This document shows positions 11,606 to 22,858 of a stretch of DNA of 64,000 bases, piece after piece. Positions within the stretch are counted from its first letter, which is position 1. Each line of letters opens with the position of its first letter. A program made the translations under genes and the position numbers. The DNA lies in NCBI RefSeq assembly GCF_001619985.1, contig NW_017264204.1:499983-563982 (forward strand), written 5' to 3'. The notes beneath the pieces were generated by a model, which did not search any database, was not told where the DNA came from, and saw only the letters and a list, made by a program, of their open reading frames with translations. The DNA is from Xylona heveae TC161 (taxonomy: Eukaryota; Ascomycota; Xylonomycetes; Xylonales; Xylonaceae).

Positions 11606-13696
11606 TTAAGGCATGAACGAACAAGAAGAATCACTATGCCGTTTTGCATCTTCAACGGCGTATCTTGACGCTTCTGGGGCAACTAGGGATTTACCCAGAG
11701 CGTCCCGGAAACACTTTTCAAGCGCTCGACGCCGTTCTTCTACCCCGTTGACGTCCATCCTCAAGCCAATCCGTTCCACATGGGAGAGCTCTTCAGTGTG
11801 CCATCTGTCGACTTTGCCCAATTGTTGTTTTCGCGAGCCCACGCATCATCAAGCCACATGACAACCTGTCGGACCAACTGAGACGCCATCGCACCATCCT
11901 GCCTGATATCCTTTGCTATAGTCTTGTATGTTGGGAAGAACAACCCCATTTGTTTCTGGGTTGCTCAATACCGCGGCAACGTGCTTGTACTCTGCATCAT
12001 CTAGATACTGAAAGAGGTTGGTCTGTTGGAAATTGTATGTATTCTCACCGAAGGTAACCGTTGTGCATTTTTGGAAGTGCTTGCCCCAGTCCTTCATGTG
12101 CTGGACATCGTGGTCTGTCATGTATAACTTTGCTATGATCGCAGGTAAGCATCGATGTTCTGCCTAAGGATGGCAGCATCCAGAGTAGTGGGTTTGACTC
12201 GAAGACGATCTGTGAAACGTTACACGCTTCAATGTATTTGGTCCTTCTCTCGGACTTCTATGCCCTGAGATGCATCGGTTGAAGGCACAAAGCATCCGAC
12301 GTCTTTTGGGGGGAACCGAGTTCTCTGTGTGCCAGATGAGTCACTTCCTGCTGGTCTGGCAGGTCCCACTGGAAACTCATAACTGCCGACCACAGCGGCT
12401 TATCATAGCTTGCAACTGATCCATGGAAGGTGGTCCATGGAAGGTATGGCAGTAGTGTCCTGTTTCAGCAGGCTCGACAGTCTAAGCTGAAAGCGAGTGA
12501 AGCGATTTCTTGCGTCCTCTTGGGTAAATAGTAATCTAACAGCCATCATTGACTGAAAGTTACTCAAATGCGAGATGGCGATTAGTCGTGAGAGCCATTG
12601 TAAAATCCTTTAAGGATACATATCTAAAGTCAAGCGTTTACGCTGCTCTGTTCTCCTTAAGGCTTGTATTTTCTCTCATAAATTTTGACCTGCTTTCATG
12701 GGGCTGTGTCTCCACAGGCTGATGGTCTACGCTGTTCCCAGTGGTCGAGGCCAGGACAGCGAGTCGGCTCACGGAAAGGATGTCGCTGGTACTTGTACTC
12801 CCGTCTGCGGCCAGGCTTCCCATAACGGCCGCATCCCCCTCCTCGAGGTCTCTGAGGATTTTCTCGAATGTTTCGGCTCGCCAGAAGCGTGTAGAATGGT
12901 TGCCACCGCTTCGTGGACTTTGAGGAGGGCTGGATGGGGAAAAGATAATCGGCCCTCATAGGCCCTCATAGCTCGTGAAACGCACAAGCCCATCTTTGGG
13001 CAAGAAACCTTTATACGCTGTATTAAAGCTTTGAAATGTTTTCAGTTCATAGGTGTATGGACCTTTGGTCTCCTGAGAAGCCACGCCGAAACACCCAAGC
13101 GTGTGCAATAGGCTGACCCGTGTCATTGCATTCTGCAAAGTATTTTATATGTTCCACAGTAAGTGAAATTTCACCATGCAGTGCGTGAGGGGATTAGTCT
13201 GTAAATGCAAAATCGTTAGGCATTCCTCGCCTCCAAATGATGCCCGTTTTGCTCTTTGGAAAAGTGATGTAGAAGATCCTCGTGATCTCCATCAATGCAG
13301 TTCTGAACCAGGCAAAGTGTGTTGTAAACTCTGAAAGCTTCTTATAGCGAAATATTTCAGACTCGTTCCATTATGTTCAACAAGGTGAAAGAGACATGAT
13401 ACTGTTCAAGTTCTATCAGGAAAATGGTTGTATTTGAAATTCTGCGCCTCATCTGGGTGAGCACCGGGCTGCCCTTTTATACGATAGTTGAATGGCGATG
13501 AGGGAGATGATAGGAGATACTCAGCTGAGCGTGAATCGAGAAATTCACGAGAGATGAATTCGAGATATTTTTCTGGGTTGATAGCATAATAATTGCAGCG
13601 AGTAATGAGCATGATGAATGGTTGCAATGTCCATTCACGGAAGTCGTACTCTCTGTATAGTGTAAAACTTATATAGGATGACTGTGGCCTCTGCAA
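11606..13696 (-). pseudogene. Probable decayed protein-coding sequence, family not recognised
   Basis: Several minus-strand open segments with protein-like composition lie in order but in different frames. They include a segment at 13696-13406 with motifs such as YREYDFREWTLQPF, one at 13138-12956 (KDGLVRFTSYEGL), one at about 12930-12638 (LRDLEEGDAAVMGSLAADG), one at 12121-11849 and one at 11842-11606 (NGVEERRRALEKCFRDALGK). Stop codons and frame changes interrupt the series, and the joins lack convincing splice sites. I could not identify the family. Two short tandem duplications (near 12419-12447 and 12951-12970) fit sequence free to drift. It may represent one gene or two adjacent genes, or an intron-rich gene I failed to assemble. 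It ends just downstream of the CoA-transferase gene on the same strand. Confidence 0.4.
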
Positions 13697-13885
13697 TATT
13701 AGACAACTCTATCTTCCCAGGCAAACATGGGTCGATTTTTTATTCGGCATGAAAATGTCCATTGAAATCCCAATTTTTGTCTAGTCATAATTCGTCCTGA
13801 TGTATTGGCGTTTCACATAACTCTTTTAAAGTGGAGTATCGCACGAATCAGGAAATTCATCCCCAAATGCAGTCCTCAGATCAAC

Positions 13886-15639
13886 TCATGCAACGACACC
13901 CTCTTCTCGGAGGTCGTGAATATCACTTTCGCTCATGCCGATCACATCCCGCAAAATCTCATCCGTATGCTGACCAAGTGTTGGCGGTGGCGATCGTATC
14001 GATGGGTCGGAATCAGAAAATTTGACTGGCGTATTGACAAGCTTCATCGGTCCACATGTGGGATGTTCCACTTCAACAACCATATTCCGAGCCAGGACTG
14101 TACTATGTTCAGCACTATGAGGAGTAAAAGTATGCAAGCTGTTTTGCCAGTGTTGACTTACCATGATCGTGGTTAAGAGTACCTTGTATGTCATTTATAG
14201 CCGCGTATGGCATGCCGCTGCCCTCTAAGATGTTGAGCCATTCGGCTGTAGTTTTCTTTTTAGTTTCTACTTCAATCATCTGCTCCAACATATCCCGGTT
14301 CTTCACCCGCATAGCGTTCGTGGTAAAACGCTCATCTGCTTTCCATTCGGGTCGTTTAATCTTATCGCACAAAATGCCATAAAGCTTATCGTTGCCTCCG
14401 CCCAAAAGGATATCACCGTCCGCAGTTTTGAATGCTCGATAAGGGACAATAGACGCTGCCAAAATATTAGACATCAAATTGCGCTTCCACAATATACGAA
14501 TACTTACGGTGCGCCGTTCCCCATCTCCCAGAATCCTTTTTCCCACTAATCAATGCTGAGCTTGCAAGATTTGACAATGTCGCTACCTGGCAGTCACTTA
14601 GAGCAACATCAATATGCTGGCCCTTTCCGGTCCTGATCCGGCCTAACAGTGCTGCCAAAATGGAGTTTGAAGTGTATAAACCAGTGGTCAGATCGGTAAC
14701 AGCAACGCCAACCTTTACAGGTGGCCCATCTCTAGACCCCGTAATGTGCATTAATCCCATTTCACTGATACACAATGTTAGTATTGTGACAAGGGTTTTC
14801 GCCTTCAATGCGTGCACGTACGCTTCCACCATGACATCGTAGCCCGCTCTCATCCTATATGGGCCCGTTTGTCCATATCCGGTGATACTGGCATAGGTTA
14901 GGCTCGGGTTTATCTTGTGCAATGTCTCATAGTCCATCCCATATTTCTTCAATGTCCCGGGGAGATAATTCTCGACTAGCACATCGCACTCTTTCGCAAG
15001 CTGGTGCAGAATATCTACTCCTGAAGGATGGGCAAAGGAGAGCCCTAAAGACTTTTTATTCCGATTCACCTTTCCAAAAAAAAAAAAAAAAAAAAAAGTA
15101 TTAGACCACTTTCTCGTTTCAAAAAAAGGTATAGCGGTTTAAGAGATGACATACCGAAAGGAAATATGCACTCTCCCCCGGCCCTTCAACTGCATCGCCT
15201 CTTATATGCTCGGCATATGGCGGTCCCCAAGCCCTCGTATCGTCTCCACGAATGGGGTGCTCAATTTTGATCACCTCAGCACTAAAACAAAATCAGCGCT
15301 CTATCCTGGAAAACCAGACGACCGCCGACCTCCAAGGTGGTCCATACACAGGGCTTCATAGTGCATACCCCAGATCTCCAAGGATTTGTGTGCAGTAGGG
15401 CTGCAACTCGAGTTAGCAAGACAAGGCACAAATCTAATCTACAGAGTTTCCATGAATCATACACCAGCTAAAACTCTTGTCATGTCCAATACCCGCAGCC
15501 CCGCCAACGGCAAGCTTTCTGAGGACAGAAGAGCGCTGGAGAACGATCTCTGTGTGCAGCTCTTCCAACCATTGAGCTTCGCGCATCTTGCAATTGACCA
15601 AACAGGCCCGTGAGGTATATGATTCAGCAGATTTATCAT
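13886..15639 (-). CDS. Class III (CaiB/BaiF) CoA-transferase, SUGCT-like
   Basis: Family III CoA-transferases move CoA between carboxylic acids through an Asp-linked intermediate. Seven exons (15639-15463, 15400-15369, 15281-15155, 15069-14822, 14764-14508, 14455-14162, 14097-13886) give 448 residues. After a Ser/Arg-containing leader that could be a mitochondrial presequence ([10 protein letters not shown]), the fold starts at [15 protein letters not shown] and continues [47 protein letters not shown] and [20 protein letters not shown] are typical of the family. The family's catalytic Asp position probably falls in or near [13 protein letters not shown]. The protein ends in the small lobe [19 protein letters not shown]. 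Exon 2 is only 32 nt. Closest family by recollection is mammalian SUGCT (succinate-hydroxymethylglutarate CoA-transferase), but the substrate cannot be read from the sequence. It is divergent from riboflavin synthase across 284 bp. Confidence 0.9.
15076..15097. repeat. A22 homopolymer run inside a CoA-transferase intron
   Basis: The run is a poly-T on the coding (minus) strand. It lies just upstream of the acceptor that precedes the exon starting with VNRNKK, and so acts as the polypyrimidine tract of that intron. Confidence 0.85.
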
Positions 15640-15923
15640 TATTTTTTCGAGAAAGAGCAGGACTCTTGCTTCATGTTAGGGCACCAGAGGGCATACATGA
15701 ACGACTAGAATATGGCTAAAGCTGGGGTAGAGATCGGTTAAGACCCTTACCCACAGATTCCGCTGACGTCGGAAGCCGAGGTTAGTTCTTAGCGGGGCCC
15801 TCTTACCAAAGTGGTTAGTTCAACATCGGACGGCGGGGACCCTTGGACGACGCTGATCACTTAATACTGTCGAGTCACACCTTGCGTCCCCTCTGGTTTG
15901 ATTGTCTTTCGATAACATTCAAT
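15640..15923. promoter_or_regulatory. Divergent promoter of CoA-transferase and riboflavin synthase
   Basis: Only 284 bp separate the two start codons, so both promoters must lie within or overlap this segment. I identified no specific operator. Confidence 0.6.
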
Positions 15924-16785
15924 ATGTTTACCGGAATTGTGGAGATTTTGGGTAGTATGTAGAGAAGTTACCGTAATGCCAAATTTAGCTAATCAATCAC
16001 CCCAATGCAGCCGTTTCCAAACTCGACTCTCTCGACAAATCCGAGGGTGGAGGTGGTGGAACATCATTGACCATATCTGAGGCTGAGGATATCCTTGTCG
16101 ACGCCCATCTCGGTGATAGTATCAGCGTCAATGGTGAGTTAAACTCTTAAAGAGAGAATCGGCTTCGTCACCCGACTGCCCAATCTCTGCGCAATGGCTA
16201 TCCGCTTATCAATCTGTAGGAACATGCCTAACCGTCACCACCTTTGACAAATCCACCTTCAAGGTCGGCGTTGCTCCTGAGACACTCCGTAGGACAAATC
16301 TTGGCTCCCTGAAAGAGGGATCGCGCGTCAATCTCGAAAGAGCAGTCTCGGCATCTACCCGCATGGGAGGTCATTTCGTACAAGGCCATGTCGACACAGT
16401 TGCAACCATTTTGGCCGTCACACCGGATGGCAACGCGCTTACTTTTCGATTGCAGCCCCGGGATAAATCTATCCTGCGATACGTAGTGGAAAAAGGCTAC
16501 GTCACGCTGGATGGTGCGAGCTTGACTGTGACAAAAGTGGTTGATGGCGAGGACGGTTGGTGGGAAGTAATGTTGATCGCATACACGCAGGAACGCGTGG
16601 TGATGGCGAGCAAAAAGCCAGGAGACTTAGTCAATGTGGAAGTTGACATGGTGGGCAAATATGTGGAGAAGAGTGTCGCGGGCTATTTTGAGAGTAAGCC
16701 GGGAAGTAGTGACATTCCAATCCTGGAGAAGATGGTGGCACGGATAGTGGATGAGAAACTTAAAGGGTTTAAGGCTTCATTATGA
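15924..16785 (+). CDS. RIB5: Riboflavin synthase alpha chain
   Basis: The enzyme dismutates two molecules of 6,7-dimethyl-8-ribityllumazine to riboflavin, the last step of vitamin B2 synthesis. Three exons (15924-15951, 16011-16133, 16220-16785) give 238 residues, close to the usual fungal length. The N-terminus MFTGIVEIL is diagnostic. The two lumazine-binding barrels are visible as internal repeats: the first with SISVNGTCLTVT and MGGHFVQGHVD, the second with YVTLDGASLTV and the equivalent of the GIV start in GKYVEK. The first exon encodes only nine residues plus one base. No FMN-type leader structure was seen. Confidence 0.96.
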
Positions 16786-17269
16786 GGATCGATTCAGGAA
16801 TACCCCATGCAGCACTGTAAAAAAAAATTACTATTTGGTCCGATTCACGGAAACAGTGAGGAGACAACATCAACAAGGGGACCTAATTAAACTGTAGATG
16901 ACATATTTTGAATACAGATGGGGTTGGGAGAAAACGGCGTGGCGATTTAGTCCATTCTAGGGAATTAAACGCCAGACTTGAAGAACAATAATCATTTTCA
17001 TTTCATCTCGCGTTTCTATGGAATACTTATCATGCAAGATCTATGCCGCGTGTGCATTGGAACCTTGCCTTCCCCATAACAGACAAGATAGCTGCTACTC
17101 TTCGCGAACCCGCATACGATTCGAGGAAACTTGGCCAGAATTTTGCCGGCATCCAAAGGGTATTCGTGCAATCCAACCAAGATTAGTAGCGTGCGGCATA
17201 TTAAATCCAAACCCAAACCAGTCATTAACCTCCCATTGTGGGACCCCTTATCCTTCTTTCATTAACCCT
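16786..17269. other. Convergent intergenic region (RIB5 / PAN3)
   Basis: A 484-bp stretch between the 3' ends of riboflavin synthase (+) and PAN3 (-). It contains an A-run near 16819 and A/T-rich sequence suited to polyadenylation. Short frames here show no protein-like features. Confidence 0.5.
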
Positions 17270-20213
17270 TCATGGGCCTCTTCTCCCCGCCTTTAGTAGA
17301 TCTTGGAAAGCTGCTTCCACGCCTCGCTTGAGTTCCTTGTAGCTGACAATGAAGCAATTTTGCTCATCACGACTTATCAAGCTGATCTTCTCATCAATGC
17401 CGGCGTCTAATTTGTTCAAGCATGCCAAAACATGCGCTAGGTCGACAGCTGGATTTCCTTGTGCATCGACCTGGTGAAAGACATAGTCTCGAAAAAGCTT
17501 AAGGTAATACCGATCGCCGGTCTCTGACCATTGTCGGTCGTGTTCAAATTCTGGTCGTTCATTGATAAAATTCAACTTCATCATCAGGCGCAAGATGCGC
17601 GCGTTTTCAAGCTCGCGGTTGAGTTCAGAGGTCAGATGATCACTGAAATGAAGCGAATTGTCATAAGCGGCCACAAATTTGCTCGTTAGACCATTGAAAA
17701 GGCGATCTAAATCTTTAGGCTGATTCGGTGAAGTGTCGAGGAGCCAGAAGACACAGTCCTTGAGCGTCGGACTGTATGACCTAGAAATGTATTCGAGCGC
17801 TTTCGGCATAGTATGAAGTGCAGCTGGATTGTTGGAGGCAAGGCAGAGTAAAAGACGGCCGAGTTGGGCCAGATCTTCTCTTTGAAGATCTTGTATCGGC
17901 ACCTGAGAGCCGAACTGTACAACGTCAAGCACGCCGCAAGCATTGAGTCGTATCCTATTCTTTGATGTTAATAGAATCTTGCTCGGGTCTAGTAGTCTCG
18001 CCGCAAGTCCTGTCCCGTGTATCGCCTTTAATGCGTTTGCGATTTGGACAATGTAGCTCCATAAGATCTGCTCTGGCACATGGGCTGCGGCAACGCGTCC
18101 CTGAAATCTTTGTGGAGATCCAAAATGGTGTTCGGCAAGGGTTTTGGACAGTGGATGATAATCCGTCACGAAAACCAATGAGCTATCACCAAACACGCGG
18201 GTCGTAAAAGCGTCATGCAAAGTGACTACATTTCCATTATTGACCCTTTTCCATGCTTGCACGGAGCGAATTGCCTTCTCGTTCGTCAGGCGATAACCTG
18301 AATTCAGGTGTCAGCTTCGACCATTTGTTTTCGTTTGGATGATTACCTTCAAGTCGCCTCAACGCGTAAAGATTCCCGTCTTTACTGGAATTTGCCTTAT
18401 AGACCCAACTGGGATATCCAAAAATGGTAGCACTCTTCTGATTAGTTGTGTCTAAGGGTACAAGAGAATGGAAGTGCTCAAGCTGGGGCAGCGTGGAGTC
18501 TATCATACTCGGTTAAACACAATGAAAGCAATTCGATGCGCCAGAGTTATACTTACTGGGTAATAATTGGTGAGATGCCTCAGACTTTCGCTGCAGTTCT
18601 TCCCTTAGGTTATCAGATATGAAAAAGTCGTGTGCGGTTCTCTGATACGCCAGAAGATTTTCCCGATGGGGTCCTAGGGGAGCGTATAAATGATATTGAA
18701 GCTATGACTGTCAGATATAGTTGGCCTCTGTTGATCCATTCAAACTAAACTCACCGGTTGAGTAAAGGTAGCTGGGGCCTGAAAGAAAGCAGTCCCTCCC
18801 ATATTCGCGACATCTGGGGCATAAGGATTGATCTGAGCAGGATGTGGCGTAGCGGCGGCGATCTCTGGTATAGGAGTCGTCGAAGTAACAAAAGGATCAT
18901 ATGGGTTAACGACCGCTTTTCCATCGCCCTGATACGGAGGAGAAGGTATTAGCCAAGGTCGAGGATATACATGAAAAGGCTGCGATGGTTGCCTGCGCGG
19001 GTAAAAAGGCGGGGCGTTCGGGCGAAACTGGCCACAAAAATTTGCATTTGGAGCGCAAGGATAGAATCCAGGCGTAGCCCAGGCATGATTCTCCGTCCTA
19101 TACGGAGAGTAATGCATCTGGCGGGCTCGTCTGCCCGGGCCAGCGCTTCGCCCTCTTCGCCCAACCATAAGGCAATCGCAAAGTTTGGCGTGAACTGCAG
19201 ACGAACAAGCTTTTGGGGTCAATATGAGGGGGTTGAGCTTGATTTTCGGATACATTTTGTCAAACAGCTCACTCAACCCCTCACGCAACTCGGGAGAAGC
19301 ACACTAGCCGCTGGACAACTGCAAGTATGATTGGAAGGTGACAAGGTGCCATGATGGGAAGGAGCCATTGGGAAGAGGCGAAAGGGGTGGCATTTAAAAC
19401 ATTGGGTGCTTCAAGAGAAGCACAAGCAACAATGATTACTCACCATTTGCATGGTATCGTAGGATTGCGGGACGAACTCCGGAATATCGGGTACGCTCCA
19501 TTCTGGAGCAGCAGGAACCGGTTCTGGATTGATTGTAGGCGTAATTATGCCTTCTTATTTTATCAGAACCTGGATGCGGAGCTTAAATGTAGTAATATGG
19601 GCAACACTAACTTGCAGCTGCTCCTTTCGGGGTGAATGGCGCAGCACTTGCCGCCTTGGGTGAAATAGTTGTGCTTTTGGCAAATCCGCCATTGTTGGCG
19701 AGTGAAGAGGGCGTGAAAGTTGGCGATTCTACATTCAATCTCCTTTTCAAACTATTGAAGAAATATCGAGTCAGGCAACGAAATCTGGCGAACGAAAAGT
19801 CCATAGAGAAACGAACCTATCAACTTGGGACGGCATTCCTTGAAGTTTCGCAGGGTCATGGTTAAAAGCGCAGCCTCAAGACCATATCAGCATTTCTGAT
19901 CCATTCATCCTGACTCGACAGTGCAATACCTTTATCTTCATATCGGCAATGCCCATAAATGGTCACATTGCGGCATAAGGTATCCTTAGCATCTATACAT
20001 CAGATTCCCCTTTGATCAGCCATTCTGTGCGGAACCAAAGATTGTCGGATGCAGCTCAAAGACAACTCGCATGGCGCGTCTCTTTTGCGGCAGACTTTTG
20101 CCAATTGTGGTACAGTTATTGCAATGAAAATCGAACGTACCGCGTCCCTTGGGTCGGGGTGAGTGTTGCGGGCCCCGGGAGTCCCCAGAAGACGCCCGGA
20201 TCGATGCTGCCAT
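17270..20213 (-). CDS. PAN3: PAN2-PAN3 deadenylation complex subunit PAN3
   Basis: PAN3 is the regulatory subunit that binds poly(A)-bound Pab1 and recruits the PAN2 nuclease to trim mRNA tails. The gene is split into many exons. The first ones are 20213-20141 (MAASIRASSGDS), 19992-19930, 19874-19817, 19751-19612 and 19550-19444. Together they encode the N-terminal CCCH finger (LCRNVTIYGHCRYEDKG then CAFNHD) and a disordered region with a PAM2-like Pro/Ser stretch. Later exons encode YHLYAPLGPHRENLLAYQRT and FHSLVPLDTT followed by the start of the pseudokinase (FGYPSWVYKA, LYALRRLEG). The last exon (18262 or just upstream to 17270) holds the rest of the pseudokinase, including QAWKRVNNGNVV and HGTGLAARLLDPSKILLT, a coiled coil, and the C-terminal knob (FRDYVFHQVDAQGNP). 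The boundaries of the low-complexity Pro/Tyr-rich middle exon near 19290-18740 are uncertain. Confidence 0.93.
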
Positions 20214-20785
20214 ATCCTCCGGAATCTAAATTATCGACTAAGCGACTCCATGGAAACTACAATGACACATGTTGGTCAACATGATACGATATCGTGGCCA
20301 AAGGGGAAGATATAAGCATACTGCACGATTACTATCTCACGGTCTTGAAGCATTCTCCAGTGGAGCCTCGTTACATCGATAGGAATCCCCGATGCGCCTG
20401 TAGAGACGCTACGGCCCCTGCTTCCTCAAGTCAAGCTAGGCTCCAAAGTAGAATGTCGACACGGGCAGGCGATGAATTACAGCGGGCTAGAGGATTGCAA
20501 CAATTCGATCGGCGAGAGATGGAGGGGAACAAAAGGCAATATGACAGCCGCGTACGGCGGGTCGCATGAAGGCTAAGAACGCGGCCCACGTTCCCACGGG
20601 AGTCTCCCACTACACGGTCCATCGGCAAGTTCCATACCGGCTCCAATAGCTCCGACAATTGGGAGTCCGACCTTGACCTCATATCTGTCAATTCACGGCT
20701 GCACTTCATTACACGTGAGGCGGCATTTGCACCTTCAACTCATCGCTGCGCTCACTTGATTCTGTATAAGTAAGCCTTTCCCGCG
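20214..20785. promoter_or_regulatory. Divergent promoter of PAN3 and the UBX protein
   Basis: This 572-bp region separates two divergent starts. It must contain both promoters and 5' UTRs. Only short, non-convincing frames are present. Confidence 0.5.
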
Positions 20786-22379
20786 ATGGCGGGGACAGAA
20801 TTCGATATTGCTCAGCTCAATGAGGATCAGCAGCTGGCATTACAGCAGTTTACGTCAGTAACGGACCAGGAGGTGGAAGCTGCCATTCCTATATTGCAGC
20901 GCTCGCAATGGAACGTACAGGTGAGTCTTACTTGTGACATATCAGATAACCTTACAACTGACCACTTCTTTACCTCGCCCGCAGATTGCCATTGCCAAGT
21001 TCTTTGATGGCGAGTCCGCCGATCCCGTCGAGGAGGCGATTGCAGCTTCCCCTCAGCAGCATACGGCACGAGAAACATTAATCAATGGCTCGGGCTCCTT
21101 TCCTCGATCTGCAGTACCCCATGGTCTTGATCCAGCTCCGCGAATTGTACCTCAACCCGAGAGCCAAGTGTCTTATCGACCACCAGTGTTTCTTTCCTTG
21201 CTCTTCGCGCCGTTCAGTCTCCTTTATCGCTTCATATCCACCTCCTTTGGTCTCTTTGGATACCTCTTCCCATTTCTGCCGAGGTTGCTTTCCCGTTTAT
21301 CGCCAGCGACTACACAACCAGCTCGACTTCGGGATACAACAGGCCGGCGACCACTCAATGCGCGGGACACGGCTGCTCGGTTCGCTCGGGAGTTTGAGGA
21401 GGAATATGGAGCTCATAGCTTGCCCTTTGTTGAAAATGGCTACGCACAGTCATTCGACATGGCAAAGAAAGACCTCAAATTCTTGCTGGTTATTCTTCTG
21501 TCACCAGAGCATGACGAAACAGCTTCATTCGTTCGAAACACTCTTCTGGCGCCTGAGGTCGTCGAATATATAAACGATCCACGGAACAATATCATCCTCT
21601 GGGGCGGGTCAGTCCAAGATTCGGAGCCGTACCAAGTCTCTGCTGCGCTCAACTGCACAAAGTTCCCTTTTGCAGCCTTGATTTCACATACACCCCAACT
21701 GTCCTCAACCGCCATGTCAATCATTGCTCGCATCACTGGACCAACGCCGCCTACTGCATTTGTTGCCAAACTCCGGGAAGCCATCTCTCAGCATTCACAG
21801 GCGCTGAACCAGGCCCGTGCTACTCGCGCCGAACAACAGGCCGCCCGGAATCTCCGCGAGGAGCAAAATTCTGCTTATGAACGATCGCTCGCCCAAGACC
21901 GGGAACGTGCAAGACAAAGACGCGAAGCTGAGGCTGCCAGGGAGCGTGCTGAGCGCGAAGCTAGGGAGAAGGCAGAAGCAGAAGAAAGGAAGGCGCGAAA
22001 TGTGCAACTGTGGCGGCAGCATCGGGCCAAAACAATTCCGCCAGAGCCAGCGGCCAACGCGAAGGATGTCGCGCGAATCAGCATTCGCATGCCCTCTGGA
22101 GATCGGGTCATTAGAAAGTTTAGCTCTGACGCAACTATCGAAGAACTCTATGCGTTTGTTGAATGCTATGACGTTCTTCAAGGCGCACCTGACGAGACGG
22201 AAGAGAAACCAGATGCAAGCTACCGACACGAATTTGGCTTTAAGCTTGTCTCGCCCATGCCCCGTACCGTGTATGATATTTCAGAGGGAGGTACCATTCG
22301 CGCCCGCGTTGGGCCGAGCGCTAATCTCATTGTCGAGGAGATTGTCGACGATGAGGACGAGGATGCCACTGAAGACTGA
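20786..22379 (+). CDS. UAS/UBX-domain protein of the UBXD8/Ubx2 type
   Basis: Two exons (20786-20920, 20985-22379) joined in phase 0 give 509 residues. The order is an N-terminal UBA-like helical bundle (LNEDQQLALQQFTSVTDQE), a hydrophobic hairpin at about 111-143 (FLSLLFAPFSLLYRF and FGLFGYLFPFL), a UAS thioredoxin-like domain at about 180-320 (LKFLLVILLSPEHDE, NIILWGG), a charged Arg/Glu/Ala coiled coil at about 330-390, and a C-terminal UBX domain (ISIRMPSGDRVIRKF, with the family's turn around SPMPRTVYD). This is the layout of FAF2/UBXD8 and yeast Ubx2, which anchor Cdc48/p97 at the ER or lipid droplets for ER-associated degradation. The role here is inferred from that layout. The last residues are a run of Asp/Glu. 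Confidence 0.93.
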
Positions 22380-22857
22380 GTTGCACCAGTACCTCACAGA
22401 GTACTTTCTCCGCTTTGGTCTCGTCGTTTTATCATATTTGCCTTTTTTAACATCTCAGAAGCATCGCGATGGAGTTGGGTGTGTGTGTCTATTCCCTGAA
22501 CTGACAGGGCCAGCAAAGTCCGTCTTTTATTCTATTTTATATTTGCCTTTTTTCCAAATTCATCACAGCATTTCTGGACGGAGCGTTGACTTCACGTATT
22601 CGCGAGCAGACCCTGGCTCATTGATCTAGGTACCTTGTGTACTAATCTTAAACCTTCTGCGTTAGTTGCAGAATCTGGCACACCGTGCGAGTACTTGCGA
22701 GTTGTCAATACTAGGTATATTTAGAATGGACTGTCCAAGTCGCCGTAATTCTATACACGACTTCTATAAACTATAAAGTCTTTTAAAAAAAAAAATTTTT
22801 CCCTTTATTTTTGATGCATCCCCGTACGCGATTGGAATATATATATATATATATATA
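22380..22857. other. Convergent intergenic region (UBX protein / secreted protein)
   Basis: A 478-bp T-rich stretch between two converging genes. It ends in a (TA)n dinucleotide run at about 22838-22858 that abuts the stop codon of the minus-strand secreted-protein gene. No gene is visible. Confidence 0.5.
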
Positions 22858-22858
22858 T
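22838..22858. repeat. (TA)n microsatellite next to a stop codon
   Basis: About ten uninterrupted TA units lie directly beyond the stop codon of the secreted low-complexity protein, in its 3' UTR. Confidence 0.85.

Noticed and set aside
12696-12961. Two overlapping 87-codon frames in opposite directions
   Set aside because: Both overlap the probable decayed coding block. The plus-strand frame has no protein-like pattern.
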